DNA of 13,024 bases from Gammaproteobacteria bacterium (lineage in GTDB: Bacteria; Pseudomonadota; Gammaproteobacteria; SZUA-229). The stretch covers positions 1 through 13,024 of the forward strand of contig JARFQK010000334.1 in assembly GCA_029287815.1 (NCBI GenBank), given 5' to 3'. A model generated the notes under the pieces. The model saw only the letters and a list, made by a program, of their open reading frames with translations, was not told the origin of the DNA and searched no databases. Below, in pieces: positions 1 to 5,474 of this stretch; the stretch's first letter is position 1, and each line of letters starts with the position of its first letter. A program made the position numbers and the translations under genes.

Positions 1-87
1 GGCCAGGCGGCCCAACGCTTTGCCCTCGGCATCGATCAGGTACCAGTCCCTTTCGACAGTTTCTGCTTTAGCACTGAAAGTTTTCAT
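1..87 (-). CDS. rplM: 50S ribosomal protein L13, N-terminal part (runs off the window)
   Basis: Read on the minus strand, the first 29 codons give MKTFSAKAETVERDWYLIDA followed by EGKALGRLA. This is the characteristic L13 N-terminus: MKTFSAK, then RDWY, then DAEGK.LGRLA. L13 is an early-assembling protein of the large ribosomal subunit and is normally cotranscribed with rpsI (S9), which would lie outside the window. The rest of the gene is cut off at position 1. The start is the ATG at 87-85, matching the usual L13 start. A promoter lies upstream at 149-177, and a terminator at 192-220 separates the gene from upstream transcription. Identification is from memory of the family and is strong despite the short length. 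Confidence 0.93.
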   Translation of the reverse strand, partial: MKTFSAKAETVERDWYLIDAEGKALGRLA

Positions 88-148
88 CGGACAAATCCAG
101 TCAAATCAAGGTTGTGGACACACGCAGGGCGTGAGACAAAGACGCGCA

Positions 149-177
149 ATGATACAGAAAATCGGCCGCAGCGACAA
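149..177 (-). promoter_or_regulatory. sigma70-type promoter of rplM
   Basis: On the minus strand, TTGTCG (177-172) and TATCAT (154-149) are separated by exactly 17 bases. Each matches the -35 or -10 consensus at four or five of six positions. The predicted transcription start is near 142, giving a leader of about 55 nt before the rplM ATG. Because the promoter lies downstream of the terminator at 192-220, rplM does not depend on readthrough from the unit above. Prediction only; no experimental support. Confidence 0.6.
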
Positions 178-191
178 GCATTTTTCCTGGG

Positions 192-220
192 CAAAAAAAG
201 GCGCGGATAAAAATCCGCGC
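192..220 (-). terminator. intrinsic terminator on the minus strand
   Basis: A perfect 8-bp stem GCGCGGAT/ATCCGCGC (201-208 with 213-220) closes a 4-base loop. On the minus strand it is followed at once by C and seven T residues (200-193). On the plus strand the hairpin is followed by TAAAACC, so it would work only for minus-strand transcripts. It ends the predicted small RNA and probably also transcripts from the ferredoxin gene, which has no other terminator. Confidence 0.88.
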
Positions 221-274
221 TAAAACCACCAAAGGGAGGATGGAGGAGTTGAATTCTGTGTCATCTCAAAGAAT
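192..274 (-). ncRNA. predicted small RNA of about 83 nt with two anti-Shine-Dalgarno motifs
   Basis: A promoter (-35 at 309-304, -10 at 286-281) and a strong intrinsic terminator (220-192) bracket about 83 bases on the minus strand with no credible ORF. The predicted RNA begins near 274, carries ACUCCUCC (about 249-242) and AUCCUCCC (about 241-234) in an otherwise unstructured middle part, and ends in the GC-rich hairpin plus U-run. CUCCUCC-type motifs in exposed regions are typical of small RNAs that pair with ribosome binding sites; that role is inference here. rplM has a separate promoter downstream, so this is probably not just its leader. An alternative is an attenuated leader of rplM. 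I do not recognise it as a named RNA family. Confidence 0.6.
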
Positions 275-280
275 ATGAGC

Positions 281-330
281 ATTATCTAATATAATGATGT
301 CGGCGTCAAGATTTTTTAAGGTTAATTTAA
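281..330 (-). promoter_or_regulatory. strong predicted promoter with UP-like A/T tract, driving the small RNA
   Basis: On the minus strand, TTGACG (309-304; five of six to consensus) and GATAAT (286-281; five of six) are separated by 17 bases. Just upstream, 330-310 is almost pure A/T with an A-run, like an UP element. The predicted start is near 274. This is the best promoter match I found in the window, and the combination suggests high constitutive expression. Confidence 0.68.
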
Positions 331-384
331 GCTTGGTCTCCGAACCGAATCGAGAGCAAAATTATTTCTATTGGTATCAGAAAC

Positions 385-693
385 TTATATCTTCAGCCGA
401 TCCACGATGCGACCATGAACCAGGTGTTCGTTAATGATTTCATCGACATCTTCTCGATCCAGGTAGGTGTACCAGACTTCCTCGGGGTAGACGACGACGA
501 CCGGGCCAAGTTCACAGCGATCCAGACAGCCTGCGGTATTGATGCGGACCTTGCCGACCCCGGACAGCCCGAGTTCCTTGATTCGGGCCTTGGCATAGTC
601 TCGGATCGCGGTCGCATTGCACTGCTCGCAGCATTGCTCGCCCTGCTCGCGCTTGTTGGTGCAGAAAAACACATGGTACTGATAATAAGACAT
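385..693 (-). CDS. thioredoxin-like (2Fe-2S) ferredoxin
   Basis: A 102-residue protein starting MSYYQYHVFFCTN. Cysteines lie at 11, 21, 22, 25, 56 and 60. The first cysteine ends the first beta strand, and the later pair sits in NTAGCLDRCELGP, with VVVYPE after it. This is the pattern of the thioredoxin-fold [2Fe-2S] ferredoxins (Aquifex Fd / NuoE-like family), which bind the cluster with four of these cysteines. The role is electron transfer in the cytoplasm; the partner is unknown. The frame extends to 714, but the ATG at 693 has a GGAG about 7 bases upstream and gives the family-like N-terminus, so it is preferred. It is divergent from coq7. No terminator follows directly; transcription may run to the hairpin at 192-220. 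Confidence 0.88.
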   Translation of the reverse strand: MSYYQYHVFFCTNKREQGEQCCEQCNATAIRDYAKARIKELGLSGVGKVRINTAGCLDRCELGPVVVVYPEEVWYTYLDREDVDEIINEHLVHGRIVDRLKI

Positions 694-709
694 CTCGCGC
701 TCCGATAAG

Positions 710-728
710 TACAATAGCGGTTATTGTA
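710..728. promoter_or_regulatory. perfect inverted repeat between divergent genes, candidate operator
   Basis: TACAATA (710-716) and TATTGTA (722-728) are exact reverse complements around a 5-base spacer GCGGT. The repeat lies in the 62-bp gap between the divergent ferredoxin gene and coq7. On each strand an arm contains a -10-like word (TACAAT), so a bound dimer would cover both promoters. No matching -35 boxes are convincing. The regulator is unknown. Confidence 0.4.
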
Positions 729-755
729 TGCGCTTTTTCAGCCAGGCAAAATTGA

Positions 756-1415
756 ATGACGATTGACGAGAGCCAGATGCGACATTACAGCCTTTTTGAC
801 CGATTTCTGATACAGGCCGATACCGCACTTCGGACCATCGCGGGTAAACCTTTGGCGACGCATCGTCCGTACCCGGCAGATAACATCGAAGACTGCCCGC
901 TGGACGCTGCCGAAAGCCGACGCATAACGGGCCTGATGCGTGTTAACCACGCAGGCGAGGTTTCGGCCCAGGCCTTGTACCAGGGACAGTCGCTGACGGC
1001 GCGCAACGATGCCGTGCGTGAGAAGCTGGAACAGGCCGCACGCGAAGAAAACGATCACCTGATATGGACGCAAAACCGTTTGCATGAGCTGGGTGGGCGC
1101 ACCAGCATGCTGAATCCGCTGTGGTACGCGGGCTCTTTTTCCATCGGTGTTCTCGCCGGTGCGCTCGGTGACAGATGGAACCTGGGATTCCTCGCGGAAA
1201 CGGAACAACAAGTCGTCAGGCATCTCGACTCTCATCTCGACCAAATTCCAGCCTGTGACGAGCGCAGCCGCGCGATACTCGAGCAGATGAAAGTCGACGA
1301 AGCCGGACACGCCAACACGGCACTTGACCACGGCGGTGTGTCCTTGCCACCGCCGGTGAAAAAACTGATGCAAGCCATGTCAAAGGCGATGACACGCAGC
1401 GCATACTGGGTTTAG
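756..1415 (+). CDS. coq7: 2-polyprenyl-3-methyl-6-methoxy-1,4-benzoquinone monooxygenase (Coq7)
   Basis: A 219-residue diiron hydroxylase that adds the last ring hydroxyl in ubiquinone synthesis, acting at the inner membrane face. All six expected iron ligands are visible in the ferritin-like bundle: E68 (NHAGEVSAQ), E98 and H101 (EENDHL), E150 (AETEQQ), and E182 and H185 (DEAGHA). The length matches bacterial Coq7 and the C-terminus SAYWV looks complete. The first ATG is used here; the ATG at 777 (MRHYSLFDRF) is an alternative with a GAGAG 7-8 bases upstream. Organisms with this enzyme usually lack UbiF. The TAG stop codon is also the first three bases of a decayed repeat end (1413-1475). 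ampD follows after 70 bp. Confidence 0.95.
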   Translation: MTIDESQMRHYSLFDRFLIQADTALRTIAGKPLATHRPYPADNIEDCPLDAAESRRITGLMRVNHAGEVSAQALYQGQSLTARNDAVREKLEQAAREENDHLIWTQNRLHELGGRTSMLNPLWYAGSFSIGVLAGALGDRWNLGFLAETEQQVVRHLDSHLDQIPACDERSRAILEQMKVDEAGHANTALDHGGVSLPPPVKKLMQAMSKAMTRSAYWV

Positions 1416-1475
1416 CCCACATTTCTCAGCAGGTGGCGTCGCGAATCGACAAGGCATCAGCCTTCAAGAGGACAG
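1413..1475 (+). repeat. decayed end of the TAGCCC repeat family, filling the coq7-ampD gap
   Basis: The first 21 bases (1413-1433) match the 21-base terminal repeat of the element at 12416-12661 at 19 positions. By hand alignment the similarity continues past the terminus: 22 of the next 35 bases match the inner sequence reading down from 12640 on the minus strand. The opposite end is absent. The first three bases are the coq7 stop codon. This looks like an old, partly deleted copy that now forms nearly all of the intergenic region. Confidence 0.6.
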
Positions 1476-1485
1476 CCAGGACTCC

Positions 1486-2034
1486 ATGCAGATCGACCCC
1501 AGGACTCACATAATCGAGCAGGCTATCTACCTGCCGTCTCCGAACATGGATGACAGACCAGAGGGCGCGGACGTCGACCTGCTGGTTATTCATTCGATCA
1601 GCCTGCCACCTGGTGAGTACGGTGGCCATCACGTCGAGGAACTGTTTACCAATTCTTTACCCGCTGAAACCCATCCGTATTTCAATCGAATACACCAGCT
1701 CCGCGTTTCCGCTCACGTGCTGATCAAACGCGACGGCAGCATGGTCCAGTTCGTCCCATTCAACAAGCGGGCCTGGCATGCCGGCACTTCCTGCTACCAG
1801 GGAAAAGAGCGCTGCAATGATTTTTCGATCGGAATCGAGCTCGAGGGCACCGATACCGATAAATTTGAGAACAACCAATACCAGACGCTCGTGGAACTGA
1901 TCAAGGCCCTGTCCGAACAATATCCATCGATCACGCCGCAGCGCATCGCAGGACATTCGGATATCGCGCCAGGCAGAAAAACCGACCCAGGCAGCGGTTT
2001 CGACTGGCAAAAGCTTTCGTCTCTGCTGGCCTGA
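1486..2034 (+). CDS. ampD: 1,6-anhydro-N-acetylmuramyl-L-alanine amidase AmpD
   Basis: A 182-residue cytoplasmic zinc amidase that cuts the peptide from 1,6-anhydro-MurNAc during peptidoglycan recycling. By removing that inducer it keeps AmpR-controlled beta-lactamase off, where such a system exists. Zinc ligands are visible: H36 (LVIHSISLPPGEYGG), H157 and D167 (GHSDIAPGRKTDPG). The conserved block RAWHAGTSCYQGKERCNDFSIGIELEGTD spans about residues 95-123, including E118, the likely catalytic glutamate. The length matches enterobacterial AmpD, with no signal peptide, which separates it from the periplasmic AmiD amidases. An AGGA about 7 bases before the ATG supports this start. It is followed by ampE, the classical ampDE order. 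Confidence 0.96.
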   Translation: MQIDPRTHIIEQAIYLPSPNMDDRPEGADVDLLVIHSISLPPGEYGGHHVEELFTNSLPAETHPYFNRIHQLRVSAHVLIKRDGSMVQFVPFNKRAWHAGTSCYQGKERCNDFSIGIELEGTDTDKFENNQYQTLVELIKALSEQYPSITPQRIAGHSDIAPGRKTDPGSGFDWQKLSSLLA

Positions 2035-2147
2035 AAAAAGGCGCTGCCCGTCCTACGCAATGACCAGCATCAGCTAAAATCGATGCGCGCAGCACTGCTC
2101 ATGTTATGCTTCAAAATCAAGACAAAATAATGTAGTACGCTTAATTC

Positions 2148-2993
2148 ATGGCCCTGATATCCATCATTATCGGCTTGTTGTTTGACCGCGTATTCAGGCA
2201 TTTGCACGATCTGCGCGACATGACGTGGTTCGAGTATTACACCAACGCGGTGACTCGTTTTGTGCGCGCATCAAACGGCGTGATCCAGCTCATCGCGGTC
2301 TTGATTGTTCCGGTATCTATCATCGCTTTCGCTCAGTACCTGCTGTCGGATCTGTTTCTGGGTTCTCTCGATTTGCTTTTCGGCGTATTGGTTTTCGTCT
2401 ATTGCCTGGGTCCAGCCTGCCTGAGCAGCGACATCGAGTATTATCTGGATGCGCGTCGGCTTGGAGATGAAGATGAAGCCCTTCACTACGCTGGTGCGTT
2501 GACGGAGCGCGTCGCCTCGACCTCCCCCGATCAGCAAATAAACGATGTCACCCGGGCCATTCTCTACGTCGCCAATGAGCGCATCTTCGCGGTAATATTC
2601 TGGTTCGTGATCATTGGGCCGGTCGGCGCCGTGTTTTACCGGCTGACAACCAATCTGAGCAAACAGGATGGCCTGACCGATAGCCTTGCGGCTGTTTCGT
2701 TATTGCTCCAGGCGGTGTTGACATGGGCGCCAACAAGAATGCTTGCCATGGGCTATGCGTTGACTGGACATTTTGACGGCGCATTGCAGGCCTATCGCAA
2801 TAGGCCGCACGAACCCGACCTTGCACTGGAAAACTACGACGTGCTGGTCAACACCGGCATGGGGGCGCTTCGCGACCAGGAAGCCAGCGACGAGATTTCC
2901 AGTATCATCTCGGCAAGAAACCTGGTGGTGCGCTCTATACTCATATGGATTGCTGTGCTTGCCTTGCTGACTCTCGGCGGCTGGTTGGGGTAA
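2148..2993 (+). CDS. ampE: AmpE family inner-membrane protein, regulatory signalling modulator
   Basis: A 281-residue polytopic protein. Hydrophobic segments are visible at about residues 1-13, 44-66, 70-90, 144-162, 175-195 and 263-280. It starts MALISIIIGLLFDRVFRHL, as in AmpE, and contains the family-like middle block on ARRLGDEDEALHYAGALTER. AmpE resembles CobD/CbiB in fold; its molecular role in beta-lactamase induction is not settled. It lies 113 bp after ampD. That gap holds no clear terminator or strong promoter; cotranscription is likely but not shown. Two bases after the TAA stop, the sequence reads TAGCCC, possibly a very decayed repeat end. Confidence 0.88.
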   Translation: MALISIIIGLLFDRVFRHLHDLRDMTWFEYYTNAVTRFVRASNGVIQLIAVLIVPVSIIAFAQYLLSDLFLGSLDLLFGVLVFVYCLGPACLSSDIEYYLDARRLGDEDEALHYAGALTERVASTSPDQQINDVTRAILYVANERIFAVIFWFVIIGPVGAVFYRLTTNLSKQDGLTDSLAAVSLLLQAVLTWAPTRMLAMGYALTGHFDGALQAYRNRPHEPDLALENYDVLVNTGMGALRDQEASDEISSIISARNLVVRSILIWIAVLALLTLGGWLG

Positions 2994-3061
2994 CTAGCCC
3001 AGTTTGAATTCACGACGACAAAACTCGGATCAGAAAGGTTCGTTCAACCAGCTAACGAAAC

Positions 3062-3652
3062 ATGACAACCAGAATTGATGTAATTCGCCACGGCGAGCCT
3101 TCAGGAGGCCGACGCTATCGCGGACATGGCGTCGACGACCCACTCACGGATGTCGGCTGGCAACAGATGTGGGATGCGGTCGCTGATCAACCGCGATGGC
3201 ATCATATCACCACGTCGCCGCTGGCTCGCTGCCACGACTTTGCCCGACAGCTGTCGAAAAAACTCAAGATCGGATACAGCGTCGATGACCGTTTTAGAGA
3301 GGTCGGATTTGGCGCCTGGGAAGGCCTCAGTCCCGATGAAATTCTCAGCACGGACCCCACTGCGCTCGAACTTTTTTACCAAGACCCGATCAGCAATCGA
3401 CCGAAGGGTGCTGAACCACTGGAGAGTTTTTCCGCTCGCGTTTGGCAGGGTTACGAAGAGATCGCAAAAAAACACTCGAATGAAGCAGTGCTGATCGTTG
3501 CGCATGCTGGCGTTATCCGCGCGGTAACCGCCAACATACTGGGCATGAGCCTCGATCGGGTATATAGCAGCCTGAAGATCGAGTATGGTGGCATCATCAC
3601 CAGTTTCATTGACGGTTCGGCAAGGCCCAAGCTGGTGATCCGCGGAGGATAG
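3062..3652 (+). CDS. histidine phosphatase family protein (phosphoglycerate mutase-like)
   Basis: A 196-residue cytoplasmic protein of the histidine phosphatase superfamily. The phospho-accepting histidine is H10 in VIRHGEP; the second catalytic histidine is H148 in VAHAGVIRA. R9, and R55 in SPLARCHDFA, complete the phosphate pocket. REVGFGAWEG is the usual acidic loop, as in CobC/alpha-ribazole phosphatases and broad-range sugar or nucleotide phosphatases. The substrate cannot be read from sequence. CobC is the closest look-alike, but there are no other cobalamin genes here apart from the CobD-like fold of AmpE. Its place between ampE and amgK suggests a link to muropeptide recycling (inference). 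No signal peptide is seen. Confidence 0.9.
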   Translation: MTTRIDVIRHGEPSGGRRYRGHGVDDPLTDVGWQQMWDAVADQPRWHHITTSPLARCHDFARQLSKKLKIGYSVDDRFREVGFGAWEGLSPDEILSTDPTALELFYQDPISNRPKGAEPLESFSARVWQGYEEIAKKHSNEAVLIVAHAGVIRAVTANILGMSLDRVYSSLKIEYGGIITSFIDGSARPKLVIRGG

Positions 3653-3697
3653 CCGTGTGGCCCAGCGACCCACATAACCGATCCGAATCGATACTCC

Positions 3698-3711
3698 CCC
3701 GCTCAAGCGGG
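3698..3711. other. GC-rich hairpin between the phosphatase gene and amgK
   Basis: CCCGC (3698-3702) and GCGGG (3707-3711) pair across a TCAA loop. No T-run follows on either strand, so it is not a standard terminator. It may weaken readthrough or stabilise the upstream mRNA end. It lies just before a TTG at 3714, which makes that TTG a poor start for amgK. Confidence 0.35.
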
Positions 3712-3726
3712 CATTGGCCGGGCACA

Positions 3727-3756
3727 TTCGGAAGATTCGTGCAAGACTGATAAAAT
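3727..3756 (+). promoter_or_regulatory. possible promoter for amgK-murU
   Basis: TAAAAT (3751-3756; five of six to the -10 consensus) lies 18 bases after a weak -35-like TTCGGA (3727-3732). The predicted start near 3763 would place it upstream of the most likely amgK start codons at 3792 or 3810. Weak evidence. Confidence 0.3.
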
Positions 3757-3791
3757 GTGTCAAAATCATACTGCTTACGGACAATACTACA

Positions 3792-4790
3792 TTGAGCCTA
3801 CTATCCTCTGTGCGCCTTGCGGAACTTGAAGCCTGGTTGAACTCGATCCAGGGTCATTCGTTCGCCGACATTCGTCCAGCATCGGCCGACGCCAGCTTCA
3901 GGCGTTACTTTCGCATAACAGACACAGTCGCGAACGCGACTTACGTGGTCATGGACGCACCGCCCGACAAAGAGGATTGCAGACCGTTCGTGCATGTCAC
4001 CACGCTGCTACGTGGCGCTGGTGTCAACGCACCCGAAATAATTGCGATGGATCTTGAACGCGGCTTCTTGCTGCTCGCCGACCTCGGCGATCGCCAATAT
4101 CTCGACCACCTCGACCCCGCCAGCTGTCATGAGCTCTACAATGATGCGCTCATCGCGTTGGTCAAAATGCAGCGTATCCAGGACCATTTGCCACTGTACG
4201 ACGAACAACGACTTTACGATGAGATGGCGTTATTCGAACCATGGTATTTGAACACGCATCTGGGTATTCAGCTGAACGACGCACAGCGCAGCGCCCTTGC
4301 AGGGATTTTCGATTTGCTGATTGACTCTGCGTTGCGGCAACCTCAGGTTTTCGTTCACAGAGATTATCATTCACGCAACCTGATGCTGCTCGAGCGCAAC
4401 AACCCTGGCGTGCTCGATTATCAAGACGCTGTGATTGGTCCGATCACCTATGATCTGGTTTCATTGTTCAAGGACTGCTATATCGCATGGCCCAGAGAAG
4501 AGATCGAGGGCTGGCTGGACAAATACCTGCAACAGCCACCGATCGATCTTGTGGTCGACAGAGACCAGTTCATTCGCTGGTTTGACCTGATGGGCGTCCA
4601 GCGTCATCTGAAGGTGCTGGGTATTTTTTCACGCCTGAATTATCGCGACGGTAAATCACAGTATCTCGAGGATTTGCCATTGACGCTCAGTTACGTCATC
4701 GACGCCTGTAACCAATACGAAGCGCTGTCACCCTTGCGCGACCTGCTGGAGATGACGGTACTCACCCATTCAAAAGTCACTTACTCATGA
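3792..4790 (+). CDS. amgK: N-acetylmuramate/N-acetylglucosamine anomeric kinase
   Basis: A cytoplasmic sugar kinase of the aminoglycoside phosphotransferase fold. AmgK phosphorylates the anomeric carbon of MurNAc (and GlcNAc), the first step of the MurU salvage route that bypasses de novo UDP-MurNAc synthesis and gives intrinsic fosfomycin tolerance. Visible motifs: ASFRRYFR near the N-terminus, the catalytic loop HRDYHSRN (H189, D191, N196, counted from this start), and the metal-binding DYQDAVIGPITYDLVSLFKD from about D209. The open frame begins at a TTG at 3714, directly after a hairpin. No in-frame ATG precedes the conserved part, so TTG 3792 or GTG 3810 are the likely starts; 3792 is used here. 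The gene ends in an ATGA overlap with murU, so the two are translationally coupled. Confidence 0.88.
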   Translation: MSLLSSVRLAELEAWLNSIQGHSFADIRPASADASFRRYFRITDTVANATYVVMDAPPDKEDCRPFVHVTTLLRGAGVNAPEIIAMDLERGFLLLADLGDRQYLDHLDPASCHELYNDALIALVKMQRIQDHLPLYDEQRLYDEMALFEPWYLNTHLGIQLNDAQRSALAGIFDLLIDSALRQPQVFVHRDYHSRNLMLLERNNPGVLDYQDAVIGPITYDLVSLFKDCYIAWPREEIEGWLDKYLQQPPIDLVVDRDQFIRWFDLMGVQRHLKVLGIFSRLNYRDGKSQYLEDLPLTLSYVIDACNQYEALSPLRDLLEMTVLTHSKVTYS

Positions 4791-5449
4791 AAAGTATGAT
4801 CTTGGCCGCCGGGCGGGGCGAGCGACTGCGACCACACACCGATATAACCCCAAAGCCGTTGATTCAAGTGGGCGAGCACCGACTCATTGAATACCACCTG
4901 ATCAACCTTGCCAACGCCGGCATCACTGATATCATCATTAACACGTCGTGGCTTGCTGATCAGATCAAAGCAACACTCGGGGATGGGAGCCGGTATTCGG
5001 TCAAGATCGTTTATTCGTTCGAAGGGGACGAGGCCCTGGAAACCGCCGGCGGCATTGTCAACGCACTCCCATTACTGGACGATGAACCGTTCATCGTGGT
5101 CAATGGCGATATCTGGTGTGACTACGACATGTCCCAACTGGTGCGCGCCGATTTGACCCACGAAGCCCACCTGGTCCTGGTCAATAACCCGGAGCACAAC
5201 GCATCGGGTGATTTCGCACTGGAAGACGGCTTTATCAGCAACAACGGCGAGCGCATGCTGACCTACAGCGGCATTGGCCTCTACACCCCTGAATTCTTCG
5301 CTGCTATTCCACCCGGGAAGAAAGCACTGGGACCAATACTCAGGAAGAAATCAGATCAGAACAGAATCAGCGGGGAATTCTATAATGGGAAATGGGTCGA
5401 CATAGGCACTATCGAGCGCCTCGCACAACTCAGATCGTTTCTGAGCTAG
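4787..5449 (+). CDS. murU: N-acetylmuramate alpha-1-phosphate uridylyltransferase
   Basis: A 220-residue nucleotidyltransferase with the signature LAAGRGERLRPHT (residues 6-18) and PKPL (22-25), a Rossmann-like core and VNGDIW with D108 as the likely metal ligand. MurU makes UDP-MurNAc from MurNAc-1-phosphate and UTP in the cytoplasm, the step after AmgK. The length equals that of Pseudomonas MurU and is shorter than RfbA/GlmU-type enzymes, which have extra domains. The start codon overlaps the amgK stop (ATGA). The call from sequence alone would be a sugar nucleotidyltransferase; the partner gene makes MurU the best choice. Confidence 0.92.
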   Translation: MKSMILAAGRGERLRPHTDITPKPLIQVGEHRLIEYHLINLANAGITDIIINTSWLADQIKATLGDGSRYSVKIVYSFEGDEALETAGGIVNALPLLDDEPFIVVNGDIWCDYDMSQLVRADLTHEAHLVLVNNPEHNASGDFALEDGFISNNGERMLTYSGIGLYTPEFFAAIPPGKKALGPILRKKSDQNRISGEFYNGKWVDIGTIERLAQLRSFLS

Positions 5450-5474
5450 TCATCAACTTTCCGGATATTGCAGC

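Noticed and set aside
20..223. Plus-strand ORF of 67 residues at the left edge
   Set aside because: It runs antisense through the rplM start, its promoter and the terminator, and has no family features.
240..278. Short plus-strand peptide (MEELNSVSSQRI) preceded by a purine-rich GGGAGG
   Set aside because: The ribosome-binding-like word is too close to the ATG and there is no plus-strand promoter. The purine run is better explained as the complement of the small RNA's C-rich motifs.
738..1373. Minus-strand ORF of 211 residues opposite coq7
   Set aside because: The coq7 frame carries all six iron ligands; the opposite frame has no motif and is a shadow of GC-biased codon use.
3062..3652. Calling the histidine phosphatase CobC
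   Set aside because: Family resemblance is real, but no cobalamin genes are nearby. AmpE's CobD-like fold could mislead such a call, so only the superfamily is given.
3101..3784. Minus-strand ORF of 227 residues opposite the histidine phosphatase gene
   Set aside because: Antisense shadow; the sense frame has both catalytic histidines in the expected places.
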